Origin: Spirodela intermedia
Lineage: Eukaryota; Streptophyta; Magnoliopsida; Alismatales; Araceae
DNA length: 64,000 bases
Direction of reading: 5' to 3'
NCBI GenBank assembly: GCA_902729315.2
Contig: LR746264.1
Span: forward strand, 1,659,378 to 1,723,377
In this document: positions 51,701 through 64,000 of the stretch, piece after piece
Layout: each line of letters starts with the position of its first letter
How positions within the stretch are numbered: position 1 is the first letter of the stretch
The notes under the pieces: model-generated
Databases searched by the model: none
What the model saw: the letters and a program-made list of their open reading frames with translations, nothing else
Told to the model about the DNA's origin: nothing
Made by a program: the position numbers and the translations under genes

Positions 51701-52530
51701 GTCTAATATCATACTGGGGGATCTCTAAATTAAATCTCCCTCTGCAGATGCTTGGGAAGTCCCGCTCTCTTTTCATCAAGGAATATAATCAGAGGCTCTT
51801 CAATTGGTTGGTGACTTTCTCTCTCGTCATGGTTGTTCTGGGCCGCTTCGTTGTCAAGTTCATTTTGCTGGAGGTGGCTGCATGGATTCTGTTCATATTC
51901 TTGGAGACGTACACGAGGATGTTCTGGTCTTCAGAGTCCCTTTACTACAATCCTGGTTGGCATTTCATTGTGACTACCTGGGAGACTATAGTTTATAACC
52001 CTATACTTGATCTAGACAGGTAATGCAAATGCTGAACTTCTCTCCTCTTTTTTTTCTTTTTTTTATTTTTTATAATCCTGTTTTGTACCCGAGTTTAGCA
52101 TTTTTATTTTTTTATTCATTGTATAATTATACTGTAAGAACCATGCTGATAGTAGAAAGAATTTGAGACATACATTCAATAAACCAATCAAGAGATGTTT
52201 GATTTTTCTCACCTTCTTTATTCATTCATAAGAAATCAGCAATCTCAAATGATAACCATTTAAACCTGGAAAATATAATAAATAGAGACATAACGGGGCC
52301 ATTTAAACCTGGAATATCTGTTTTCAAGCAATCAATCAATCATGAGGAATGCATAATTTTTTCACTTTTTTATGATCCTGTTCTACAGGTGGGTGATTCC
52401 CATAGGAGTAGGTCTTGTCGTTTTGCTTCTCTACTGGCGTTGTTATGGGAGGAAGCAGCACGGCTCAAACTCCTTGTTACCTATGTACAATAGCCGGCAC
52501 AGTGGCCCCAATCGCCCCAGATCAGAGTGA
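36717..52530 (+). CDS. Guanylate-binding-protein-like GTPase, membrane-anchored, 17 exons
   Basis: Large dynamin-superfamily GTPase resembling Arabidopsis At2g38840. Exons: 36717-36817, 38825-38927, 40826-40895, 40981-41019, 41140-41257, 41365-41422, 41543-41607, 41745-41751, 41833-41893, 43560-43619, 43719-43738, 43821-43886, 45534-45701, 47546-47803, 49164-49376, 51748-52019, 52389-52530; all phases agree, 606 residues. The N-terminus is a likely signal sequence or anchor (SLAIAVVLSALFLELGSAS). GTPase motifs: P-loop GPYRSGKS 71-78, switch TKG 103-105, DTEG 128-131, and an RD (204-205) where GBPs have their guanine-specificity RD. A helical region with charged repeats follows. Hydrophobic segments lie at about 487-525 and 562-576 (IPIGVGLVVLLLYW), ending in a short basic tail. 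ER or endomembrane location and a membrane-remodelling or defence role are inference from relatives. Confidence 0.95.
41745..41751 (+). other. 7-bp micro-exon (GBP-like exon 8)
   Basis: AGTGAAG is flanked by AATAG and GTAACC. It takes up the two bases (AG) left by exon 7 to give Arg-Val-Lys and restores phase 0 for exon 9 (GQDVAFEPAK). Skipping it would shift the frame inside the GTPase domain. Confidence 0.85.
48330..48610. other. Possible insertion in GBP-like intron 14
   Basis: This piece of intron 14 is GC-richer than its surroundings and repeats GAGCGAC in both orientations (48396 TGAGCGACTC; about 48497 AGTCGCTCC; 48517 AGAGCGACTT). The foldback pattern suggests a small non-autonomous transposon or a relic. 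Ends and target-site duplication are not identified. Confidence 0.25.
49377..51747 (+). other. GBP-like intron 15
   Basis: A 2.37-kb intron, the second longest of the gene. It carries a perfect 12-bp inverted repeat (50556-50583) and a TA microsatellite (about 51665-51684). No other coding content recognised. Confidence 0.8.
50556..50583. repeat. Perfect 12-bp inverted repeat, 4-nt loop
   Basis: AGAATCTACCAC (50556-50567) pairs with GTGGTAGATTCT (50572-50583) across TGCT. It is flanked by repeated TTAACCCTAGT/TTAACCCTAGG motifs. Confidence 0.9.
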
Positions 52531-53742
52531 AGAAAATTACCCACAAGAGGCATCAACTTTGGAGAAATTAATGACATCAAAGTTTATGATTTCTGATATT
52601 CTAGGAAGCCCACGGAATCGACGAACACGGCAGGGGAGAAAAGGGGAGATGATCAAGGCCACATTCCTGCTGAAATCTCATCTCCCATCCATCCGTCTCT
52701 TACATTCTATTAGTGTTCATATCTTGGTGGGATTGTCGGATAATTCCCCATTTGATTGGATCCCACTGTTCTAAGCAGCATGACTTGTCACATTGCCTGT
52801 GGGGAATGCGTCTTTGCAGTGATGATTTTCTCATTTAAATTAAATCATCCATTAGTTGAATTCTCTACTCTGGAATTGGCCATGCTTCCTCCTCTCCCTT
52901 GACAGCACTGAAGAACAGAAATGATGGGAACATGACTAGGGTGTTCAACCTCAGATGAACAACAACAGGGAAATCCATTCAGTTATTTATGTTCATGCAC
53001 TTATTTTAGGGGTTTATTTATCTCTAATTAGATAAAAATAGTAATGGGCAGATTCAGTTATGTGCAAATATACTTGCTTGAGGTTTTATTTATCCCCAAT
53101 TAGATAACACCAATGACTGCATTTGGGTAACTATGTTGCACCCGGAATGGAGTTCATGAACATTGATGGGCTAAAAGTAGATGAGGAAAGCTTCTCATTC
53201 AGGTATCGCCGCTGAATTTCTCTTAAATTTATATAAGCAAGAGTTTGTAGAGTACTAATCAAGCCTTGAGATAACCTCGGCTCTCTTGAGATAACTTCTT
53301 TTTTTTTTTTCTATTTCCGGTTGAACAGAAAATCTTGGACAATTCGAATAAACAGAAGAAAAAAAAAACACTGCAACTCCTCTTTCATGAATGAAGAGTC
53401 CATGACAAGCTTGAAGTGCTTACTTAGAAGGTGTTATTTATATTCTCCACCTTTCCCTCTCCTTGGATGCAGTAGACAGAGAGAGAGAGAGAGAGAGGAG
53501 AGTTGTAAAAATCACACTCCGAGAAAATAAAAATAAGAATTGTCTTATTCACATCAAGGTTTGTCAAATTGCTTCCAGACCCAATCCCTGATATTAATCA
53601 TAAATCGAAGAATGATGATGTTTTTAGCATAGTGGAAAAAAAGTGATGTTCCAAGTCAGAAAGATCACTCTCGTTCATGGGAACAAGTGATTATTGGACA
53701 GAACACTCCAAGATGGAGTGACTTCAATCTCTCCCCAAATGG
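52531..53742. other. Convergent 3' regions of GBP-like and AARE genes
   Basis: The two genes end tail to tail, 1.2 kb apart. The interval is AT-rich, holds a short GA tract (about 53476-53497), and repeats a TTTATTTATC.C.AATTAGATAA phrase at about 53011 and 53084. Both 3' UTRs must lie here. No third gene seen. Confidence 0.6.
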
Positions 53743-56700
53743 TCATCTACAGAATTTCTTGAACCAAACACCGATATTTACAAAGCTTTCAAAATCAGAT
53801 TGTGGCCTGCAAGAGAGGGAATCATTTCTCGGTAGGTCGAATCACTTCTTGGAAAATTAGGAAAACTAAACAAAAAAAAAGAGAGGGTTGAGATGAGAAG
53901 AAAGAATGACCTGTCGATTGAATGGATATCTTTAGGGAATACGATCACTTTGACCTCAGCTCCTCTTTCCTTCAGGGCTCGCGCATACTGCCAAGCATAT
54001 TTGTGAGAACACCAAACTAATTAATTATCCAAAATGATTTTTCAAGTTTGAGTGAGAAATAGATTTGAAGCAATCAAGTATCAGGAGAAATCATTCATAA
54101 CTCGACTTGAATGGGTTCCTAAAAGATTTTGGACCCGTAAATCATTCAAGAACATATACGGTAGAGAAAGTATTGGGTACCAAAATGAACCAAAAAAAAA
54201 AAAAGGGCATCTGAAACGAAGTAATTTCAGCCTAATTAATGTCCAAACCTGCAAGCCATTAGAGACCGGAACTCGAAGATCCTGTGCTCCGAGGAGAAAA
54301 AGAATAGGAGTCTTCACCTGAAAAGTGCTTCGAAATCACATAACACACACCGGAGAGCTATTCTTTTGGAATCAAGATTGGAAAATTAAATCACCCGCAT
54401 CACATTTTCCTTCAGCTTCGCTAAAATATATTAAAAATTGCTTGAGATAGCCCCACAAGAACATGCTATAAAATCCCTCCATTGGAATATCCTCATCTAA
54501 AGATTAAAAGTTTGATGCTAGCCGCTGAAAAGTTCCCAGCATTGTAGCAATTTCCATACCAGGGAATCAACCGGTTAAAATGAAAGAAATAATCCAAAAG
54601 GGTACCTTGGAGATATGCGAAATAGGAGATTTTGAATACATATCACCCAGCTGATCCACCGAGGGAGCCTCTGTGAAGTGATCTTTACCATCTTTGCCGT
54701 AGGTCTCCACATAGCACCAGTCAGGAATGTCTGTAGTACCAACCATTAAAGAGAGATTGCAAACAGGATTTCGAACGGCAGCAACAGCGAACCTTTCTGG
54801 AGCCTTGATAATACGAGTCCACAGAAATAAAATATTTCAGAGAAGCTTTGAGCTAACATAAATGAATGGATTAAATTAAAAGATACAAAGAATAAATAAT
54901 AACTTTGAATCTTTAGCATTGATCAGATTATGTTTCAATCTAGGCCAACAACTTAGACATGACAGAAATATATATATATTTTTTTCAATCCATATCAACA
55001 ACTGAGGCACGCCTTTCACTTGTACTGATGATCTCATCCATGAAAATGGTAAAATATTTCTTTCATTACAAATCAAGAACTAAGGGCTGCCTTTCAGTCT
55101 TTACCAGCAATCTCAAGCAAAGGAAACTAGAAAAATTAATTATGGGTATAGAAGTGTTCACTAGCAAAGGCCTGATGCAAACCCAACAAGAATAAAATTA
55201 GGAGTGGGGAAATTTTCCTGACGTATCAATTCATAGAACAATTTCTTGTCGTGTACCATTACCCCGTCATCATAAAATGAGAACAACCTTGGCTGAATCC
55301 CACGATTTACAGGATACTAAACCAAATTAGGAGATTGACCAACAGCCTAACCCTTAATTATAAGTTTCTTCCCACTAATAAAATAGATAATATGTTGCCC
55401 TGATAACACTTGATCATGACTACAATCCTGTTATTTATTCAACCTGTCACTGCTCTATGCCGTGCAACAGGAAATCATTTATCCATTTGTTTTCGGCAAA
55501 AAGCCAAATAAAAAACTTACCCATAGTAAAAATTCGGGTCAGATCCCCGAAAAAGATTTTTTTTCCCAAACTCGGTGCACAATTCCATCCACGAGAGATA
55601 TGTTTAAAACTACCCAAAAAGGCCTCCGTGAACGAGATGAGATCATTTGAAGGAAACTGAAATGGTACAGAGATGCATATGTTTGAATGTGAAACCTATG
55701 TCTTCGTAGGGATCAAGATCAAAACATGACGATCACATGAGACACAATGTCAGAGAACTTCATCATTAATGTTATATTGTCTTTAAATAGGCTTACATGA
55801 CTTCATGCCATAAGAATATAACGTGAAAATCATTTTTGGGAAGGCTATTTAATCACATTGCGACAATAATCAGCGTCCTCAACAAACAGCCAACAATAAT
55901 TTAAAAAGTTTTTTAGTGAAAAGTAGAATAAACAGAGAAGAGTCCTGAAAAAAAAACCAACCTGGCCAATTAAATGAGTTGTTAAAAAACCACCATGTGA
56001 CCCACCAAGAACAGCTATTTTTGATGGATCAGCCAGTTTAGTCTCGATGACATGATCAATGGCTTTAAGCACATCTCCGACATCCTACAAGAACAGTTAA
56101 GGTTTGAAATAAACTCTTGAGAGAAAAACTACAGTAAAAGCATAGCCATGTCAAGAAAAAACAGAAAACCTGGGAACCAATTTTGCCAGGAAGAGTTTGC
56201 AAAGCTTCCTCACCAAAGCCTAAGGAACCCCTGAAATGAATGCATAATTGGGCCGAATAACTTTTCGGAAAAGACTGCTTAATTATAAAAGGAAATGAAG
56301 AAACATAAAAAATGAATTTTATCAGGACAACATCAAGTTCAAGGACAAAATCCAGATACATCATTTTAATAATTTATTTATCAACTTTATAGATATAAAT
56401 AATGACCATAGTAAAAAGACACAACAATGTGTCTAGCATCTAACATCGAATGGAAAAGATAAAAGAATCTCACATGCCACCAAGTTTCTCTTTTACCTAG
56501 TCAATTCCACAGAGCAAAAGTCTCTATAACACCAAAATTATACAACCATTACCTATATGAATCTGAAAATGCATGATGAAGAACCAAACTACCGAAAGGA
56601 GACTCATCTGGATGCATGGTACAATCAATCATGAGATTAAAAGGTACTTCCAACTAATATTGACCAATGAAATTATTCAATTAATAAAACTACTGAATCG

Positions 56701-59700
56701 AGATGAAAATGAGGACAGGCCAGAATAGGACTTGAACTTGTTTATATCAAGCCACGTTTAAAAGAGATATGCAGATGTGGATCATCCTAAACACAGATTC
56801 ATATTCTATTTAATGCAAAGCACTTTCGCTATTACTTGTCATTGTTCAACTTCCCTTTCATTTAGACGGAATAACTACTTTCAATAAAAACTTCAAGCTA
56901 TTATTGCCCAAGCCCCAAAAGCATGATGATTCCACAACAGGGGTGACGGGCTGTAATGAAGACGGGGTGGTATCCCATCCAGGCTTTCTATATGCTTCTT
57001 CTAAGTTTATACAGGTTTCTGGGTACGCAATCCGAGCTGTATCTGTAAAATCTACTCTTAAGATTCCAATAAAAGATAAGTACTCACCCCATTCACACCC
57101 CTTCTATTACTCGTTCTTCTTTATCCTACTTATCACAGCCAAAAAAATAGCCTGAGATTAGGAGAGGACCAGTTCAGATAAAATATTTTGAAATTTTTAA
57201 GGTAATACTACAGATACTTCCAACGAAAAAGGTAATTGCATGATAGGTTTGATTAGTTAGCAAAATACCCCACCTTTCCTGCCTATTGATTCTAGTTTTA
57301 ATGATAACACAAAGGAGGGGAATGGGTGATACAGAGATGTGAACTCATTTTTCCCTTCTCTTCTTTTGCACTCTCATTTTCTGTTCTTCCTCTAATTTCT
57401 GCTAGCAAGTGGTTTCCTTTAGTCTTTTTCTTGGGGGGAAGGGATTGTTGTTTTGTCGAGTGGGGCAAAGAGGGATTGTTTTTTCTTGGTTGAGTTCTCT
57501 TCCATATTTCTATTCCATCTTCTTCCTCAGCGCTCTCCACTCTTCTCTGGTAACAGAATAAATTTTGAATAAAAATAAAGGAGCACCAACGCGAGGTGTT
57601 CAACAGGATGTTACAATTTTGTCTATTGTAACTTTAAGAGTGTAATTTTGAACCATACAGTAAATTGACCAGCATCATAAAACATTCTCTGTAGTCATCT
57701 GGGTCCATTTTTGCTTATGCTATGTTGAAATACAAAATAATAGCACGTTGGTTCTCTTAAATAGAATTGCACGCTAGTTACAGACCCAACTATCATAGTG
57801 ATGGTATGAGACAAATATTAAAGAGTTCGAAAGATAAAAGGTAGCTTGCTAGAAAGATAAAGAAAAAGTTCGGAGACGAACCTATAATTTACAATGAGCA
57901 AATTGAAGCCCAGAGAGGCAAGAAAGGCAAGAGATTTCGAATAGCTTGTCAACGAGACTGAATGTGGGCCACCATGAATGACCACGATTAATGGGTTCAG
58001 TGAGCCACTCTTCTGATTCACTTGGAATGGCTCCTTAGACTGAGAGTTCGAAGAAGACACAAAAATAGCTTCCATAGGTAACTGCGCACCTGCAGTCAAC
58101 CGTGGGCAAAAAAATAAAGACTCGAATTTTCACGTTGTTAGATTGTGCAGGAAACTATAACTGAAGCAGGCTGAAATACATATAACTTTTCATGTGATCT
58201 CTAGGTACTAAAAATGAGAATCATCGGCATTATCCCCTGGAGTGTATCATAATATAAATACAATGCATGAGTTCATCTGCTAATAAACATATCGACACCT
58301 AGTCAGAAACCATGCATTTATGTACACTCGAATAGAATATAAACTACATAAATTACATGACCGGTTTTGAAGCAGACATGTCGCAGAAAGACGCTAATGG
58401 CCAGCCAACCTTTTGGAAGAGTATCCGAATTGCCAATCGGTATCTTCATTATGCTGAATTGATGCATTGATAGCATATTTCTGACCTGATGCAAAAAAAG
58501 TCATCAACTCTATGCTTCGACAGATAATAGCATATTAGCCGTGAACTCATAAAGAAAAGTGCTCCTGAGACCTTCTCAGAATGTTGCAAGAATGGGCTAG
58601 AGATATCAAGCCAATTCCAACTAAGGGTCCCGCCTGAGTGATCCGCAGGACAACCATACTTGATTTGAGGAGGATCTATGGGACTGCTACACACTTTAAG
58701 AGAAAAATGAAAGAAAATATTAATCTCATTTTACCACCTTGCCATTTTCCATTAACTAAAGGATAATAATAGACTATTTTTTATTTTAAAGAAAAACTAA
58801 AATGAATCCAACTGGGGATATACCAGCAAGAATCTTGCCACCATCAACTGCAAGGACATTCCATGAATGGTTGGAATCAGCAGGAGTGATGTTTGATAGC
58901 TTGTAACTGTATAGAAACAAAGAAGATTAATTATCCTAAACCTGCGCACAAAACCATAACCATTGTTAATGATAGAAATATCACGGCTTACCTTAAAATG
59001 TCTACAGAAAGAATAACTTGCCTACTACCCCAGTAGGAACACAAAACCATGGTGTGACCATCTGGAAGCCACGGGTCGTTAAGAAAAAATGGGCAATATA
59101 ATCCCGGGAAGCAGCCATCCTCCGCACACATCACAACAGGGACCTGTACAAACACAGAACTTGATATGTAAAATATAAACTTAAGTAAACAAAGAGCCCT
59201 GTTAGTCAATACCCAGAATGCTGAATGCACATATGTACGAGAGCATTAATCAATATAATAAAGCAGGGAGCAGTCACTGGAGGCGTTTGAGACTAAAAAA
59301 CGCCAGGCATGATTATCAGTGATAAAGAAGTGTACCAGCTATCCAAGGATGACAAACAAACTGATATCTCATATGTGACGAAGATTTTCACGATCAGGAT
59401 TGGCATATAAATTGACTTCTCAACCAAGATTAGAACTGGCATCATTTAGATGGCCCAGATGATAATGGGCCACACAGTTCTGCCAAATTTAGAAATCTCC
59501 TATCACCATTTCCAAAGAAGAGATCATGAGGACCAAGTAGCCAAAGTCTTTGATAAAAAAATACTCTTTGCGAGCGAAATAACCCGGGAATCGATATTGA
59601 AGGGCTTACACTAGAAGCTGTGAACATCATCTTTTGTTTTCTAACTACAACAGTTTAATCTATTCCATCACTTTTGTCTTTCCTTCTTTCGTATTCGATT

Positions 59701-62700
59701 GTCACTATAACACCCCTCATTTTTATATAGATAACTATTTATAAATGAGTCCTATAATTATTTATAACGGATATAATTTTAGCCTTTAACTTTGCTCGTT
59801 GCGTGTATTTCTGTAATAAACCAAAACACTAGATGTCAGGTGCCTCATAGACAGCCAGATTCACTCAGCTCAGTGAGTACCAATATAAACAGCTCGCTCC
59901 CCAGACATACTCACACAACTCTACAAATATAAAATTTTACACCTGCATATGTAAATTTCAGCAGTGTTCAGACCAAAATTCTAAACTCATGGTCCAGTTC
60001 TACGCCAAAATTCAGCAAGTTATGGGTACAGACTAATGTTTCATTCGGCTAGTCCACTTTAGATTAAAGTGTAGTCAAGACCCTCCAGACCCAAGAGAAT
60101 ATGCTCAGGGCACAGGTTCAGGAGGCAATCCATCCAAGATGAATGCTTGCCGGTGGTTGTACAATAAAAAGCAATACTCCTAATTTTACTCTAATGTGGA
60201 AATGAGAGAAATATGGGAAGAGTAAACAAGGATAAATTTATACCTAAAATTAAAGAGCTGGGAGTTATTACTTTATGAACGTTTTTCGGGGTAGATCTTC
60301 AGTAAAAATACAAGTTGTGATAGATATGCACTTTACAAAATTTTCACGACGATCTCATCAATAAATTGTCTTCAATGAGAAGCGGGAAGTTACCACATCA
60401 ATGACATTTCCCGATGAACAAGGTTTTCCATCAGCAGGCCAATCCATTCTATGAAGCGAATTAGTAGCAGAATGTGCTCCACTGTCAACAGCAGATTTCG
60501 CGGAAAGAAAAACAAGATACTTCCCATCCGGACTGCATGCGTGAATCGTTTCAGTCAGTCAGTTCACTGAGGCTACATCAATTAATATTACAAAGATGGC
60601 AGATTTATCTGGTAACCCAAACGAAATGGAAATCATTGCAAGAAGAAAGAAAACGAATAATGGCTACTAACAGTAAAGTTGATGTTAAAATATCTTGTTT
60701 CAATAAGACACAATAAGGCAGGAAAAAATTATATGAAAAATTGTTCAATGTAACAATGATCAGCCACAATTGTACGTTTATAGTTCAAGGGTAAGATATG
60801 ATAACCCTGTGACAGCCAGAGGAAAATTCAGATATTGAATATTTAATCTAAATGAATTGCTTTCTAGGAAGTGATTACCCAGATCCAACATGGTAAGCCG
60901 TTATGTAACAAGCAAAGAATGAAAAAGGAATAGTATTAGATTAAAAAAATAATGATTAAAATAAAAAAATAGAATGCCACCGCACAGAACTCAGTGAAAA
61001 AGTTCATAACGACAATTTCTATATTTCTCTTCCCTAAAAAATGAAAGAAATATTTTCACCAATATCGCAAGCTCTAGTTATCCACATTAGATTCGATCAG
61101 AGTTCCTATACAATTATATTTAATTGGAACAATCTCAGATTGCTGATCAGAGGAATAGATGAATTATTCCAGATCGTAGTTCCCACTACATCACAACCTT
61201 GCAACAGGGTACATCAATGAAAAAGTCGAATAAATCATTAAAAAAAGTGCATGGAATTGGAACACAAAATATGCAGCACTGACAGCAACCTTAGCATCAA
61301 CGTCAACTCTTGCAGCATAACATCATAGCAGCAGCAGAGGCAGCAGTAGACCAACTCAAGAAACGGATAAATAAAATGAATATGATACATTGAGAAACCC
61401 TCACAAGATTATCCAATACAACAAGGTATAGATAACAATGTCAACATTAAGGACAAAAAAGGCAGTCACAACAAAAGAGGCGGTGCGTGAGCTGATGAGG
61501 ATTACAACTACTGCATTATATGATCACCAGAATTTGTAGACCTTGCTGGCACCTCCTCTCAAAGCTCAAAAAGGTTAGTGCACAAGGCTGTGGCTAAGCA
61601 CATTAAACTAAACCAGGCGGCCAACCAGAGTTACCCTGGCTTACTCACGATCTCTGGTATTTAACTGGGCTCAATCTGCTGCCAAGTTGGAGGCAGGTTT
61701 CAAATGTCCTACTCCTGCGTAGACATGAGAAAAGGGGAAATGCGAACATCAAAAGATGGGTAAGAATGTTATCTCCGCAACCCCATTCGTCCATAATGAG
61801 CTCGGCCTATGTTAAAGGGTCTCAACATACCTAAACTCAGTGAAAAAACCTGGTCAAGAAGATTGGTTCTCATGTAGCCGAGAGAGGCAAATGGAATTTG
61901 TTCTAAGTTCACCTTGGCACCAAGGCATCTAATATGAGTAATATAGCTCAAATTTTCAAATACCATAGGTTTTAGATCGCAAAACTCTAATGACGAGAAA
62001 TGGTGATCCAGAGCCTCACTTCCTCATATCAACAAGTTACCTCTTTCATTTTGCAGGACCAAATAAAAAGAATAAAGGACAGGGATCAGAAAAATCATTC
62101 CTAGTCTCCATAGAGCAAATGGAAGAACGTAGAAGATAAGCCCCTGAAGGCACAATTTTTCACAGATCTCAGTACAGCCCCGTAAAAGTGAATAATATGC
62201 AGTTTAATGTGGCATCAAAGAATCAAAGGCGATTACAAGATCAAAATACTTCAGCAAGAAAGAAATGGAGACCTGAAGACCAGAACAGCATGGATTACCT
62301 GAATCGAGGAAAGAAAGCACTGTTCAGTCTGTCAGTTAATTTGATCGCAGTTATTGCGCAACCAGTTGCATTGGCACTAAAACATTATAAGAGAAGGAGC
62401 TCCTGATTCAGAATGGTGTTCAGAATAACATGAAGAAAATAGAAGGTTACACAAGCAACAATCCTGTGAAAGCAAACGTACTTTTCTGATTCATTGGAAG
62501 TTGACTCTTGAGCAGGAGCCTGGACTGCATATAGGGCACATGGCCTATTATTGCAGTACTTGATACCAAGCTTTCTTGAAGATCTTTCTCGAGCATTTTC
62601 TGGGGTCCAGCCAACAAAAATCAGGTATTTTTCAGGGGAATCTGAAGAATATGGTGCCCAGACAACTTGACCAGCACTTAGAGATTCGTCAATTCCCTTG

Positions 62701-63789
62701 ACAACCTGAGCTTTCCCACTACAAATAGAAATATTGGATTATGCTAGTTTAATCTCATCAACTCACCACTATGCATCCTAGAAAAGCATCATGGGTCGCA
62801 AAAAAATAAATAACAAACCTATTTATATCGAGGACAAAAAGGGCAGGCTTCTGCTTCCCAGGATAGGTTTCACCCCAGTCTTCTTCCCAGTCTCCTTGAC
62901 CTTTCCAGCTGCCACACTCTTTTTCAGAAGCTCCATCTATTTTGAAGCCTAAATGATTGAAGGTTGGCCTTGGTCGACTTGCCTCTTCTGCAACATAGGC
63001 AATCATATTTTCTTCTTGATTCCATGAAATCCCTTCAAACCTATGAAAAAGACAGTCAAATACACCAAAATTTCATGAAAGGTAATTCAAATGTATGGAC
63101 CATCACAGAATTTCATAATAGAAATGTTCAATGTAATTACCATGCATCAGTATACACTGAACCATGTACAGTCCGTGGAATCTGCCATTCCTTTTCCAAC
63201 TGAGAAGGACCCCAAATTTCAAGAATTGTTGGCGAATCATTTTCCTTGTTCCTAACGACTAGTAGCTTTGACCCAGATGGTGACGGAATAATGGCAGATG
63301 CACCTGACATCTCAATAGGAAAGGGTGACCAATGGGAGCTTACAGAAGAGTCTGTCTTCTTTGATATGTAAGATGATAACATGAACGTCCTCTTTCTGTT
63401 TTCTACGAGATTAGGCTGTCCAATCGAAAACATAGCCCAAGAACCATCACCTACAAACACAGAGTTCTCAAAGAAAACAAAAATTTTAGGTGAGGATAAA
63501 CAACGAACCAATCAACTAACAGAACCTTCTCCCATTAACAACATCCAATCAGGAAGCAAAGAAAACACAGTGCATATGGGAATCCATCATCACCACAATA
63601 AATTCAAAAATAACGAAAAAAACCATAAAAGATCATACCATCGCCAGACTTTATGGTCCATGCTCTGTCAATGCTCGGAATATCAGTAAATTCTTTAAGT
63701 AACTTAACCTGAGAAGCATATTCTTCCACACTTGTTTCTTCTACTCCAGGTGGCGTCTTCTTAGGAGATGCAGTGCTAGGCATTTGCAT
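53743..63789 (-). CDS. Acylamino-acid-releasing enzyme (acylpeptide hydrolase), 17 exons
   Basis: Serine peptidase of the prolyl oligopeptidase family (S9C) that removes N-acylated residues from peptides and oxidised proteins. Exons in transcript order: 63789-63639, 63450-63141, 63040-62819, 62718-62482, 62376-62299, 60532-60394, 59143-58992, 58906-58824, 58693-58572, 58485-58410, 58089-57882, 56230-56170, 56084-55962, 54803-54606, 54317-54249, 53987-53911, 53806-53743; all phases agree, 789 residues. Exons 1-10 encode the propeller part (GSWKGQGDWEEDWGETYPGK; DGCFPGLY). The hydrolase part has HGGPHSVS, then GGSHGG with Ser642, Asp733 in GAQDLRVP and His765 in FPKDIHSIDR, so the catalytic triad is intact. 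Length and motif order match plant AARE. The start could be ATG 63789 or 63783, and an upstream exon outside or near the window edge may add residues. Confidence 0.97.
60533..62298 (-). other. AARE intron 5
   Basis: A 1.77-kb intron, the longest of the gene, between NSAFFPRF and SPDGKYLVF (the Ser codon is split by the intron). AT-rich; nothing else recognised. Confidence 0.8.
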
Positions 63790-64000
63790 CTTTGCAGAAG
63801 AGAATGTCTTCAAAAAGTTACTGAAGAAAACAAGTGCTTACTAAGTCAGCGACAATAAAGGTCTACTGCAGGGAGTTCAAGGTAGCAATAACAGAAACAT
63901 AACAGTCACATTGTCAATATGGGAGGATTAGTTTGTTGCCGAGAAAAGGTTCTAGTCAGTGTCTCAATAAAACACGACCACATCGCATAATCACACATCT
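63790..64000 (-). other. AARE 5' flank with possible upstream splice acceptor
   Basis: Upstream of the AARE ATG the minus strand reads TTGTTTTCTTCAG then TAACTTTTTGAAGAC. This acceptor-like site precedes an in-frame, stop-free stretch (NFLKTFSSAK). The true first exon may therefore lie upstream, close to or beyond the window edge. Otherwise this is 5' UTR. Confidence 0.4.

Noticed and set aside
54959-55660. Small + strand frames between AARE exons
   Set aside because: They lie within AARE introns, are AT-rich and show no motifs.

Overview
This is nuclear DNA of a flowering plant. Genes are split by many AT-rich GT..AG introns, the window is full of (CT)n, (TA)n and (AAT)n microsatellites, and every confident gene belongs to a plant family. 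Two genes (the CDPK and the NPF transporter) have GC-rich exons beside AT-rich neighbours. That heterogeneity is common in monocots and some early-diverging angiosperms, but the lineage cannot be settled from this window.

Layout, left to right. 1-1674: AT-rich flank with one possible terminal exon (+). 2501-9009 (-): bHLH79-like transcription factor, six exons, with a 4 kb first intron. 9010-11336: divergent intergenic region holding a 328-bp tandem duplication and three TGGGCC/GGCCCA motifs. 11337-16371 (+): calcium-dependent protein kinase with all four EF hands, six exons. 16372-18540: GC-rich then CT-rich promoter region. 18541-24860 (+): plastid CBM48 protein of the PTST2/PTST3 (FLO6) starch-granule type, eight exons. 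24861-30110: gene-poor, with relic repeats. 30111-33452 (-): NPF2-type NRT1/PTR transporter, four exons. 33453-36716: intergenic, with a 184-bp CT tract and a GC-rich leader. 36717-52530 (+): guanylate-binding-protein-like GTPase with signal peptide and C-terminal membrane segments, 17 exons including a 7-bp micro-exon. 53743-63789 (-): acylamino-acid-releasing enzyme, 17 exons, convergent with the GTPase gene.

I rebuilt exon chains by hand, using splice-site consensus, phase continuity and family motifs. All six main genes close in frame with complete domains, so I see no broken genes among them. They are unrelated housekeeping, signalling and transport genes, not a cluster acting in one pathway. 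I found no convincing new biological system. The most notable items are the 7-bp micro-exon, a perfect 19-bp inverted repeat in the PTST intron, two sets of non-microsatellite tandem repeats, and start-site questions in the PTST, AARE and bHLH genes.
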